A DNA stretch of 64,000 nucleotides from Methylomonas paludis (GTDB taxonomy: Bacteria > Pseudomonadota > Gammaproteobacteria > Methylococcales > Methylomonadaceae). The first letter of the stretch is position 1. Every line of letters begins with the position of its first letter. The stretch spans positions 1,302,001 to 1,366,000 of the forward strand of contig NZ_CP073754.1 in the NCBI RefSeq assembly GCF_018734325.1. Direction: 5' to 3'. Shown piece by piece: positions 36,187 through 44,540 of the stretch. A program made the position numbers and the translations under genes. The notes below the pieces were generated by a model, which saw only the letters and a program-made list of their open reading frames with translations, was not told the origin of the DNA and did not search any database.

Positions 36187-37869
36187 ATGCAAAAACGATC
36201 TGATCAACAAAAAGCCCAACTGTTTGAGAGTCACTACAATGCCGCCCAATTCAAGTCTAGCGGTGATGGGCTTAAGTCGGATAATGCCGCCGGTATTAAT
36301 GCCGATAACCTGTCAGTGCCAGGGGTGGTAAAGATTTTAGAGGGGCAGGAACAGGCCAAACTGCAGCACTTAAAACAGCATAACCTTAATTTACTCAACA
36401 ATTACGCCCCGGCTGCCATTGCCATATTTGATCGCAATATGCGTTATTTATCGGCCAGCGCCCGCTGGATCAGTGATTTTAATATTCAGGGCGAAGTGCT
36501 GGGCCAGTCGCACTATCAGATATTTACCAACCTGTGCAGCGCTTGTATAGATTATCATCGCCGGGCTATGGCCGGGGAAATCATCACCGCAGACAACTAC
36601 CGATTTGAGATGCCCAATGGTGAAGTGCGCTGGTTGCGTCTGGAAATGGGACCCTGGCGTGAGGAAAACGGCGAAATCGGCGGCATAGTTATTTTTACCG
36701 AAGACAACACCCAACGCAAAAAAGCCGAGCTGGAGTCCGAAGTCAGCCGGGCCAAATTACAGGCGGCGTTAAGCAGCATGCATGATGCCGTGTATATCGC
36801 CAATGACCACGGCGAAATGATCGACTTTAATCAGGCTTTTGTGTCGTTTCACCGCTTTCAATCCAAAGCGGACTGCCCGCTGCATTTTGCCGAGTATCGA
36901 ACCGAATTAGATGTATTTTTGATGAACGGCGAACCGGCCAGACGTGAACAATTGCCGGTGGCCAGAGCCTTGACCGGGGAAGCGGCCAGCGGCGTTGAAT
37001 ATACCCTGCGCAGTAAGCGCACCGGTGAAACCTGGATAGGCCATTATAGTTTTGCCCCGATACACAACAGCGCCGGCCAGATTAGCGGAGCCGTGGTCAA
37101 TGCCCGTGATATTACCCAGCAGCGCAATATGGAAAAGCTGATCCAAATCAAACGCATCCAGCTTGATGAAGCCAATCAGCATTTGCTGGTGCGCCAAACA
37201 GCGGCAGCGATTGCTCATGAACTTAACCAACCGCTGGCTGCCGTGGCCAATTACACCAGTGTCGCTTTACACATCCTGGAAACCGATACCCAGAATTTGG
37301 AAACCCTGCGATATGCCTTAACCCATGCCGAACAGCAAGCCCAACGGGCCGGGAAAGTCATGCATGAATTAATGGCTTTGTTGTACAAAAATCAAAGTGA
37401 GAAAGAGCCATTGGATATGCCTGCCGTCATGGCCGAAGCTGTCGAGATTGCGCTAGGCAATTGCGGCAGTTGCCGACAGCCGCAGCTGATCTGGCAAATT
37501 GAGCCGGCGTTGTCACCGGTATTGGGTAATTATCTGCAAATCCAAAAAGTGGTGGTTAATCTAATTGCTAACGCCATACAAGCCATGCAAAGCATCGATG
37601 CCGCCCAAGCCACCCTGGTACTAAGCATCGCCGGCTTCGTAGAGGATGCAGCCCTACAGCATTTTTGTGTCAGTGATAGCGGCACAGGCTTAAGCCAGAA
37701 AGCGATAAATGAGGTTTTTCAACCGTTTTATTCTACCAAAGCCACCGGCCTGGGCATGGGTTTGGCCATTAGCCGGACCATTATAGAAGCCCACGGCGGC
37801 AAACTTTGGGCAGAGTCCAACCCCGGAGCCGGCGCCAGTTTCCACTTTACCCTGCCGGTGACAAAATAG
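36187..37869 (+). CDS. Soluble PAS-PAS sensor histidine kinase 2
   Basis: A 560-aa paralog of kinase 1 with a longer N-terminal extension (MQKRSDQQKAQLFESHYNAA) that kinase 3 shares. Two PAS domains lie at about residues 75-180 and 195-315, HisKA has His344 in AIAHELNQPLAAVANYT, and the ATPase domain ends GLGMGLAISRTIIEAHGGKL. The ATG at 36187 is chosen over the GTG at 36178 by alignment with kinase 3. All kinase motifs are present. It begins about 110 bases after kinase 1 without an obvious terminator between. Confidence 0.92.
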   Translation: MQKRSDQQKAQLFESHYNAAQFKSSGDGLKSDNAAGINADNLSVPGVVKILEGQEQAKLQHLKQHNLNLLNNYAPAAIAIFDRNMRYLSASARWISDFNIQGEVLGQSHYQIFTNLCSACIDYHRRAMAGEIITADNYRFEMPNGEVRWLRLEMGPWREENGEIGGIVIFTEDNTQRKKAELESEVSRAKLQAALSSMHDAVYIANDHGEMIDFNQAFVSFHRFQSKADCPLHFAEYRTELDVFLMNGEPARREQLPVARALTGEAASGVEYTLRSKRTGETWIGHYSFAPIHNSAGQISGAVVNARDITQQRNMEKLIQIKRIQLDEANQHLLVRQTAAAIAHELNQPLAAVANYTSVALHILETDTQNLETLRYALTHAEQQAQRAGKVMHELMALLYKNQSEKEPLDMPAVMAEAVEIALGNCGSCRQPQLIWQIEPALSPVLGNYLQIQKVVVNLIANAIQAMQSIDAAQATLVLSIAGFVEDAALQHFCVSDSGTGLSQKAINEVFQPFYSTKATGLGMGLAISRTIIEAHGGKLWAESNPGAGASFHFTLPVTK

Positions 37870-39077
37870 GATTAGATGTCAACAAAGAAATAAAAAACCA
37901 ACATCGCAGTAAAGAATAAAATCCCACTTAAAACTTCAATAATCAGTTTTTTTGTTCGTCTTCTTAATCTCATAAATATGGGCAAAAAATAGCAGTTATA
38001 TTTAGATAAAATTACTTTTTACTCAAAACCTAGAATAACGACTTTCTATGCAGTAAAAGGTTCACAATTATCCTTCGCCAGCTACCAAAAAAATTGCAGC
38101 AGCATAGCCTTAAATTTTTTCAGCACAAGCTAAGGGTGGTTGTTGTGATGGTTGATAATGACGACTTTACCGTCCCTGGTTTGTTAAATAGCATTCATCC
38201 ATTAGTATGGGCAGCTGTTTTCAGGGGACCAGCCCCCACATAGCCATGATGGCATAGCTTAGGCGCAGGGCTACTTGGAAATCACATCCCCCATGTCAAA
38301 TAGCACTAACGCAAAAGATAAGTTTATCATGCTGCTGGTGTTTTAACCAGTCAACCAGGCCGATACCGGTAATTGCAAAGAGCTGGATAAGTTTGGTGCA
38401 ATAAGCAACACCAAAATCTGGTGTCCATCATCTATCCACAAATATTGTAATGAAATAAATGGTTGCTGGCAAGCTAAGCTGAGTATTTTTTAGCCAAGAA
38501 ATAAACCGGATAACTGTGAGTTCAATTTGATTTGTCGGATGGTGTAAAAAAATTGCAGCAGGGCAGTCCTGGCAAGTTTTCAGTTACGCCAATGCCGGCT
38601 CGTGCTAACTTGTTAACTGCTGGTATCAGGTCTTCCATCAGCCATATAGCCTGTTATTTTAGTTCAGTAATGATACAGCTTGATTACAGATAGCAATCAG
38701 CAGCACAGACCAGATTTAAGTTTCTGGCCAATTGGTAAGAATTGACCGGGGCCATACCCAAAATTTTGCCGGTTTTAATGATGGCTTGGGTTGCAGATAA
38801 CCGTATCTTATAGGTGCGTTTTATTAACATGATTTACTGCCGATATCGTTAAAAGTATTTGATACCAAACTGGCGGTATTTATTCGGCTTACCCGCAACA
38901 CCGCAACAACTTTATACAAACCACCAGAATAACCAGTAAAACCACAGCAGAGAATCCGTATTACTACTGAGTAAAACTACTCAGTATTGCAATTGCCGCA
39001 ACTTGCAAATCCGGGTCGGCATGGTAGCCTAATGCACTGAGCTATAACTGATACCGATGCTACCGAATTGGCACACC
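37870..39077. other. 1.2-kb intergenic region without a gene
   Basis: No credible ORF is seen on either strand. The phrase AAAAAAATTGCAGCAG occurs twice (near 38088 and 38549), each followed by a TTTTCAG-containing stretch, suggesting an old local duplication. A CTGAGTA half-site lies near 38477 and a full CTGAGTA-N4-TACTCAG palindrome at 38967-38984. The remainder may be decayed coding sequence. Confidence 0.5.
38967..38984. promoter_or_regulatory. Palindromic operator candidate upstream of kinase 3
   Basis: CTGAGTA (38967-38973) and TACTCAG (38978-38984) are perfect inverted arms with the 4-base spacer AAAC. The site is about 95 bases before the kinase 3 start, a promoter-proximal position. 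Identical arms and spacing recur at 43832 and 44080. The 7-4-7 form would suit a dimeric regulator such as the nearby FixJ-type protein. Confidence 0.6.
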
Positions 39078-40763
39078 ATGCAAAATATATCTGATCAACA
39101 AAATGCTCAACGGGTTGAAGCGAACTTAACCGCATCCGAGTCAGACCTCGCGGATGTTGTTAAAGATAATGCCGCTGGTTTGCCCGGCGCAACCACTGAT
39201 AACCAGACAATGCCGGGGGTGGTGCAGATTTTAGCCGGCTTGGAGCAGGCCAAGCAGCGGGACATAAAGCAGCACAATATTAATTTGCTAAATAAATATG
39301 CACCGGCCGCAATCGCCATTTTTGATCGCGACATGCATTATTTGTCAGCCAGCGCCCGCTGGATCAGCGACTTCAATATTAAGGAAGAAGTGCTGGGCCT
39401 GTCACATTACCAGGTGTTTCCCAATATCAGTGACTTATGCCGCAGTTATCATCAGCGAGCTTTGGCCGGGGAAATTATCATCACCGATAACTTCCGCTTT
39501 GAGATGCCGGATGGCGCAGTCCGCTGGGTGCGGCTGGAACTGGGGCCGTGGATTGATGATGATAGCGCTATCGGCGGCATCGTCATTTTTACCGAGGATA
39601 ATACCCGTAGTAAAACCGCTGAGCAGGAAGTGGAACTGGGTCGGACAAAATTACAGGCCGCCCTCAGCAGCATGTATGACGCCGTGTTTATTGCCGATGA
39701 ACACGGCACCCTGATAGATTTTAATGAAGCCTTTGCCGTCATGCATGGTTTTAAAAACAAAGCCGAGTGCCCGGTCAAATTGAGCGATTATCCCGCCATT
39801 CTGGAAAAAATCAGTGCAGACGGTGAGGTCGTGTCGCCCCAGCAATGGCCGGTGTTTAGGGCCATGCGCGGCGAAAAACACAGCGGTATCGAATACACAG
39901 TGCGGCGTAAAGACACCGGCTTAAGCTTGATAGGCAGTTATAGTTTTGCCCCGCTACGCAATGGCGACGGCCTGATTACCGGTGCAGTGGTCAGCATCCG
40001 TGATGTCACCCAGCAGCGGCGTATGGAGCAACTGATCGACACCAAGCGGGGGGAGCTGGAAGAGGCCGGCCGCCATTTCCTGGCCCGCCAGACTGCCGCG
40101 GCCATAGCCCATGATCTGAATCAGCCCTTGACCGCAGTCAGCACCTATACCAATGTGGCCTTACAGGTTTTGGAAACCGATAGCCAAAATCTGGAAACCT
40201 TGCGTTACGCCTTGACCCAGGCCGAACAGCAGGCACAGCGGGCCGGTAAAATGATGCACGAACTAGTAGCTTCGCTGCAAAAAAACCAAAGTGTCTCAGA
40301 GTCCATCAATATAGTCGACCTGCTGATTGAATCAGTCGAAATCGTAGTCGGAAAGGGCGGTTACGGATTACGCCCGCATCTGCACTGGCAAATTGCCCCG
40401 GCTCTGCCGCCGGTATTGGGCAACCATTTGCAAATTCAAAAAGTCGTGATCAATCTTATTTCCAACGCCATCCAAGCCATGCAGGATATAACGCCGGCTC
40501 AAGCCAAGTTGACCATCAGCGCCGAAATCCAGCAGGCTGATGCAGCCATGCTGCATATCTGTGTCAGTGATACCGGCATAGGCTTAACAGAGGCAGAAGT
40601 AAAGGATGTTTTCCAAGCATTTTACTCCACAAAAGCCACCGGCCTGGGCATGGGCCTGGCGATTTGCCGGACAATAATAGGCGCACACGGCGGCAAACTC
40701 TGGGCAGAGTCAAAGCCAGACACCGGCGCCAGTTTCCACTTTACCTTGCCGATTGTTAAATAA
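39078..40763 (+). CDS. Soluble PAS-PAS sensor histidine kinase 3
   Basis: A 561-aa paralog of kinases 1 and 2. PAS domains are at about residues 75-180 and 195-315; the second contains MYDAVFIADEHGTLIDFNEA. The HisKA His345 sits in AIAHDLNQPLTAVSTYT, so the acidic residue after His is Asp instead of the Glu found in both paralogs. The ATPase domain has NLISNAIQAMQ, DTGIGLT and GLGMGLAICRTIIGAHGGKL. The ATG at 39078 matches the kinase 2 start; an upstream in-frame ATG at 39057 also exists. It has its own long upstream region with the palindromic site, unlike kinase 2. Confidence 0.92.
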   Translation: MQNISDQQNAQRVEANLTASESDLADVVKDNAAGLPGATTDNQTMPGVVQILAGLEQAKQRDIKQHNINLLNKYAPAAIAIFDRDMHYLSASARWISDFNIKEEVLGLSHYQVFPNISDLCRSYHQRALAGEIIITDNFRFEMPDGAVRWVRLELGPWIDDDSAIGGIVIFTEDNTRSKTAEQEVELGRTKLQAALSSMYDAVFIADEHGTLIDFNEAFAVMHGFKNKAECPVKLSDYPAILEKISADGEVVSPQQWPVFRAMRGEKHSGIEYTVRRKDTGLSLIGSYSFAPLRNGDGLITGAVVSIRDVTQQRRMEQLIDTKRGELEEAGRHFLARQTAAAIAHDLNQPLTAVSTYTNVALQVLETDSQNLETLRYALTQAEQQAQRAGKMMHELVASLQKNQSVSESINIVDLLIESVEIVVGKGGYGLRPHLHWQIAPALPPVLGNHLQIQKVVINLISNAIQAMQDITPAQAKLTISAEIQQADAAMLHICVSDTGIGLTEAEVKDVFQAFYSTKATGLGMGLAICRTIIGAHGGKLWAESKPDTGASFHFTLPIVK

Positions 40764-41095
40764 ATTTAGGGCCGGGTAGTTCGAATAACATCCAGCATCT
40801 GAGTATTTATCCCTAAGCAGTTAACCGGATTGTTAGCTGTTAGTATATTGTGTTTAATTGAGCTGAGTAAAAGCGTCGTTATTGATTTATCAAAACTATT
40901 TATCGCAACGAAAAATACTTGGGGGTAGCCCTAAGCCTGCGCCCTTGCCGCCTACGGGAATCCAGGTAATGATGACCGTGGCTGTGAATAGCGTGCGGAA
41001 TCGACGATCTGATATTTTGCAATCGTTATACGCCTTTACTTAGCTTGGTTGTCAATTTGCAGCCTGTGCCTATCCACTTCTCGAAAGTGTATGTA

Positions 41096-41479
41096 ATGGA
41101 TTTATTACCTTGTGTCTATCTGGTTGAAGATGACGCTGCCGCGCGTGATAGTCTGGAGCTACTCATTAATCGTACTGGTTTGGCGGTAACCGTTTGCGCA
41201 AGTGTTGGTGAGTTTTTGCCAGCGTATCAGCCCGGTCGACCCTGCTGCCTGGTGTATGATATTTTTATGCAGCACATGAGTTGCGCCGAGCTGCTGGCGG
41301 AGCTTATTCACCATAAAATATCCCTGCCGGTTATTTTTCTGATTAATTATGAAGATGTGCACATGATGACGCAGGCAACATCACTCTGCCCGGTTGATTT
41401 TATGATCAAACCTGTTCAACCAGCGCTATTATTAAGCCAAATACAAACCCTAATAGCCGCAGAAAAAGCCCGGCACTGA
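41096..41479 (+). CDS. Receiver-only, degenerate response regulator
   Basis: A 127-aa protein starting MDLLPCVYLVEDDAAARDSL, almost identical at its N terminus to the FixJ-type regulator at 42548. Phospho-acceptor Asp55 is retained (CCLVYDIFMQHMS) and so is the Lys of the DFMIKPV motif, but the conserved Thr of FLTGCGD is replaced (FLINYED) and the normal MPG turn is lost. It stops after the receiver, so the LuxR DNA-binding domain is absent. It could titrate phosphoryl groups from the kinases or be a dying duplicate. The codons upstream of 41096 back to 41045 lack homology. Confidence 0.8.
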   Translation: MDLLPCVYLVEDDAAARDSLELLINRTGLAVTVCASVGEFLPAYQPGRPCCLVYDIFMQHMSCAELLAELIHHKISLPVIFLINYEDVHMMTQATSLCPVDFMIKPVQPALLLSQIQTLIAAEKARH

Positions 41480-41507
41480 TGGTCTAGAAGTCGATCCATC
41501 CTATTGA

Positions 41508-41560
41508 GACGAATATCCGCTAGGATGCACTGAACGCAGTGAAGCGCACCAATAGCGCAC
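41508..41560 (+). repeat. REP-like element, GATGCGCTGAACGCAG family (diverged)
   Basis: The stretch TAGGATGCACTGAACGCAGT, then GAAGCGCACCAATAGCGCAC and CATGCGCC, is a diverged copy of the element seen at 43252, 57949 and three times at 62.4-62.8 kb. It follows the degenerate regulator gene. Confidence 0.6.
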
Positions 41561-41759
41561 CATGCGCCTGCAGAATCGGCACATCCAGGCGCTACCGCGA
41601 GTAATCCACCAAATTGCGGTTGATTGCAGCGTTTAAGCCCATTGACTGGCATCGGCTAGTCCAGCTGTACCGGTTTTTCAGCAAAAAAAATCGAGCTGTT
41701 GAAAAAATCGGCTGATTGAGTTTTGGCAATCAAAGTCAGAGCTTAGACCTTAATCCAGG

Positions 41760-41860
41760 CTAAAAACCGCTCCCGGCCGCTTGGTGCTAGGCTGAAATCA
41801 TTTGCAAATCCAAAAAGCCGTGTTAAATTTAGGTATAATTAGTTATGCAAATTACGCAGG
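41760..41860 (+). pseudogene. Possible relic of a fourth histidine kinase
   Basis: The words CATTTGCAAATCCAAAAAG and CGTGTTAAAT near 41800-41826 closely match the DNA of kinase 3 that encodes NHLQIQKVVINLI (CATTTGCAAATTCAAAAAG then CGTGATCAAT). The bases before also resemble the PALPPVLG coding stretch weakly. The frame is broken. The rest of 41480-42372 holds no gene that I can see. The match is short, so this is tentative. Confidence 0.4.
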
Positions 41861-42372
41861 GCATAGGTGCGATAATTTAAATTGGCATGATCTAAACCAA
41901 CCTTGTCGCACGGTCACTTAGACATATGTCAATCATCGTGTTTATTGGTCATTATAATATAAGCCTACAGACTCGTCCGTGTTGCCGCCTCAAGGCTACC
42001 CTGAATAGGTCCTTATTTTTTAACCTGCTGTTTTGCGTACATGGATATGTACAGTTCGGCGGATTCACCCGCAGCCACAGGCTGGCAAAGTAAATAATTT
42101 TTGGCATTTATGTTGGCTTGCCTGGTTCTTTTGGCAAGTTTGCTATAGCCCAATATTAAAAATAATTAAGTAACTATTCAACTTGATGAAATGCAGTGTG
42201 CGAGGGATTCGCCTACATCCTTGCTACCGGGTTGCTGCACATCATAGTTATGCTGAAAGTTACCTGTTTCCAACTATCCGATTATTGTCCAAAGTCTAAG
42301 CCGGGCCACATTGCCTGAGTGCTGTGCCGGATAGTCATCTGAGTTTGTTTTCTGTCTAATCCTGGGGGCTAT

Positions 42373-42537
42373 ATGAAAATCCTATCTAGTACAGTTGAGC
42401 AGCAGTTGCAGCCAAGCTGCAAACCCAGCTCAAAAATCTTAACCGCTCAGCCTGAGGCTCGCGGCGAATATCCAAATTCACAGCTTAATAAGGCGGGTAT
42501 CCCGCTAACAGCAGTTACCCAGTTTTGCATAGTTTGA
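42373..42537 (+). CDS. Small ORF immediately upstream of the FixJ-type regulator
   Basis: A 54-codon ORF (MKILSSTVEQQLQPSCKPSS onwards) with GGGGG a few bases before its ATG and a stop 10 bases before the regulator start. No family is recognised and it is rich in Ser, Gln and Pro. It could be a leader peptide or chance. Confidence 0.3.
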   Translation: MKILSSTVEQQLQPSCKPSSKILTAQPEARGEYPNSQLNKAGIPLTAVTQFCIV

Positions 42538-42547
42538 AGGGTATTAA

Positions 42548-43159
42548 ATGGATTTATTACCTTGTGTCTATGTAGTTGATGACGATCCGGCCGTGCTGGA
42601 TAGTCTTAGTCTGTTGATCAAAACGGCCGGATTGGCGGTTACTACCTTTGATAGCGCCCAGGCATTTCTAAGTGCATATCGTCCGGATCAGCCGGGCTGC
42701 CTGGTGTTGGATATCAACATGCCGGGCATGAAAGGCACAGATTTACAAGAAGAACTGATCCACCGTCAGTGGCTGTTGCCTATTATTTTCTTGACCGGTT
42801 GCGGCGATATTCCTACCACCGTTCATGCCATACAGGCCGGGGCCGTGGATTTTTTAACCAAACCGGTAGATGCCAAGCAGTTGCTGGCGCGTATCCAGGC
42901 CAGTATTGTCCAGGATGTACTGCGTCATGAACGCCAAGGGCATGGTGCCGAGCGGGATTTAAGCAAGCTGACGGCCCGTGAACTGGAAATTGCCCGGCTG
43001 TTAAGCAAAGGCACTTCCAACAAAGAAGTTGCCCGGATTCTGGACATCAGTCCACGTACTGTGGAAAATCATAGAGCCAGAGTCATGGATAAAACCGGCG
43101 CAGCAAACCTGATTGAGCTGGCACATTTAATAGAAAATCTGCCGCCTGAGCGCAATTAA
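42548..43159 (+). CDS. FixJ-family (NarL/LuxR-type) response regulator
   Basis: A 203-aa regulator with a receiver domain (MDLLPCVYVVDDDPAVLDSL; phospho-acceptor Asp55 in LVLDINMPGMKG; Thr in FLTGCGDIPT; Lys in DFLTKPVD) and a C-terminal LuxR helix-turn-helix (LTARELEIARLLSKGTSNKE, then DISPRTVENHRARVMDKTG). Both halves are intact. It is the natural partner of the three FixL-like kinases encoded just upstream on the same strand, and a likely binder of the CTGAGTA-N4-TACTCAG palindromes nearby. AAGGG precedes the ATG. Target genes are not known. Confidence 0.92.
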   Translation: MDLLPCVYVVDDDPAVLDSLSLLIKTAGLAVTTFDSAQAFLSAYRPDQPGCLVLDINMPGMKGTDLQEELIHRQWLLPIIFLTGCGDIPTTVHAIQAGAVDFLTKPVDAKQLLARIQASIVQDVLRHERQGHGAERDLSKLTARELEIARLLSKGTSNKEVARILDISPRTVENHRARVMDKTGAANLIELAHLIENLPPERN

Positions 43160-43249
43160 CCCGCTAAGCCGCAAACCCTAGGGCGTAATAGGCGAGCGGT
43201 ATTGTGCCGGATACTCCTGGTAGTCGACCAATCTTATTTTGACGGATAT

Positions 43250-43300
43250 GGCGTAGGATGCGCTGAACGCAGTGATGCGCATCAATCGCGCACCATGCGC
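43250..43300 (+). repeat. REP-like element, GATGCGCTGAACGCAG family
   Basis: GTAGGATGCGCTGAACGCAG, then TGATGCGCATCAATCGCGCA and CCATGCGCC. A GTAG foot precedes a hairpin with arms GATGCGC and GCGCATC. The adjacent 43160-43240 (GGGCGTAATAGGCGA and ATTGTGCCGGATA) resembles 49225-49270, a further repeat family. Confidence 0.7.
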
Positions 43301-43381
43301 CTGCAGAGTCGGCACAGCCTCTGGGGTTGCCGTCAAACCAATGTTGGTCAACCACTGGCAATTACCCTTGCCAAGCGCAAA

Positions 43382-43399
43382 ATAAGTATTTATACTCAG
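43382..43399. promoter_or_regulatory. Degenerate copy of the CTGAGTA palindrome
   Basis: ATAAGTA-TTTA-TACTCAG has a perfect right arm and a left arm matching five of seven bases. It lies about 150 bases before the small ORF at 43551. Confidence 0.4.
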
Positions 43400-43550
43400 T
43401 GCTAATACGGATTGTTAATTTTAATTATTGTGATTAAAGTTAAACACAGATCAAGCCTTTTTATAAGGAATACTGGATGTAATCGCCGGATTTATAGCTG
43501 ATATCAAGCTGCAATAAATATTTTTTTTAAGCTGTAAAGGATATTTGGAG

Positions 43551-43703
43551 ATGATGATGCTATCAATAACCTCGACTAGAATCCGGCTGAGTATTTTAAA
43601 AGCATTGATCCGGCTGGGGCGTTTGTTCAAACTGACCCCGCTGCAGACTTACAGGTTTGCCAAGTATTTTAATCTGGTAAAAAATTCCGATATATATTTG
43701 TAA
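43551..43703 (+). CDS. Unannotated small basic protein with terminator
   Basis: A 50-codon ORF starting with three consecutive ATG codons; TTGGAG at 43545-43550 gives the best spacing to the third (43557), yielding 48 aa. The product (MLSITSTRIRLSILKALIRL, then GRLFKLTPLQTYRFAKYFNL and VKNSDIYL) is basic and amphipathic, with Arg/Lys spaced among aliphatic residues. A rho-independent terminator lies 54 bases after the stop. The transcription unit (degenerate palindrome, ORF, terminator) looks deliberate. No family is recognised. Confidence 0.5.
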   Translation: MMMLSITSTRIRLSILKALIRLGRLFKLTPLQTYRFAKYFNLVKNSDIYL

Positions 43704-43756
43704 ATGTTTGAATAGCTGCAGACGCTTCTACTCTGCCGGCTTTATGAATATAGTTA

Positions 43757-43783
43757 AACACGCACTCATGTGCGTTTTTTTTT
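43757..43783 (+). terminator. Rho-independent terminator
   Basis: The stem CGCAC/GTGCG with loop TCAT (43761-43774) is followed by nine T. An A-run-poor left flank favours the plus strand. It ends the small ORF at 43551. Confidence 0.8.
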
Positions 43784-43831
43784 GCCCAAAAACTTCGTTG
43801 TTAACCCCACTCCTGCTTATCCCTATGTCAT

Positions 43832-43849
43832 CTGAGTAGTATTACTCAG
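43832..43849. promoter_or_regulatory. Palindromic operator candidate CTGAGTA-GTAT-TACTCAG
   Basis: Perfect 7-base inverted arms at 43832-43838 and 43843-43849. The surroundings (TTATCCCTAT before; GCGGATAGTAAA after) are repeated at 44080. It precedes about 150 bases of non-coding sequence that end in a terminator at 44032, a layout that would suit a small RNA. Confidence 0.6.
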
Positions 43850-44006
43850 GGCTGGTGCGGATAGTAAATTTTGATAATTAATGTATTATTTTTAATAATC
43901 AATAAAAACAGTTTTATATCAAGTAAAAAACTCGGCCTAAGCTTATGGCTGTTTGAATTAAAACTCAAACAAACCAGGCTGGCCGGGTATATTTCCATAT
44001 ATTGAA

Positions 44007-44032
44007 AAAACGCACTCCGGTGCGTTTTTTTT
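44007..44032 (+). terminator. Rho-independent terminator (duplicate of 43757)
   Basis: Stem CGCAC/GTGCG with loop TCCG (44011-44024) and eight T after; six A before make it usable in both directions. Its sequence and context duplicate the terminator at 43757. Confidence 0.8.
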
Positions 44033-44079
44033 GCCGTAAAACCCGTGTAGTTAATCCCGTCTGTTTATCCCTATATACC

Positions 44080-44097
44080 CTGAGTAGTATTACTCAG
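44080..44097. promoter_or_regulatory. Palindromic operator candidate upstream of the beta-helix gene
   Basis: CTGAGTA-GTAT-TACTCAG, identical to the site at 43832, located 183 bases before the start of the secreted beta-helix gene at 44280. Confidence 0.6.
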
Positions 44098-44540
44098 GGT
44101 TTGAGCGGATAGTAAATATTGAGAATTTCTATATTATCTAGCCATACCTTAAAAACAAGCTTAAACAAAACCAGATTTAAAAAGTTTTTAAGGTACAAAA
44201 GCTGAAATGAACCAATCGCTGTATTTTTACTAACAAGAAAACATAAATAATAATAAATGTTTAGTATTAGGAGAGTGTCATGTTCTCACATAACCCACAT
44301 AAAATCCGTCCCGCCTTACTAGGCACTATTGTCACCATGAGTGCAATAATGGGACTAGTCCCGCTGACAGCAATAGCCTGTTCAACCTATTATGTCGCCA
44401 CCAACGGCAATGACGGCAATGTCGGCTCTTTGACCAAACCTTGGCAACATATCGCCACTGGCGGTTACCGCATCAAAGCCTGCGACACCTTATATGTACG
44501 CGGCGGTGTTTATAACGAAGATCTGGTCATCTTAAATCAA

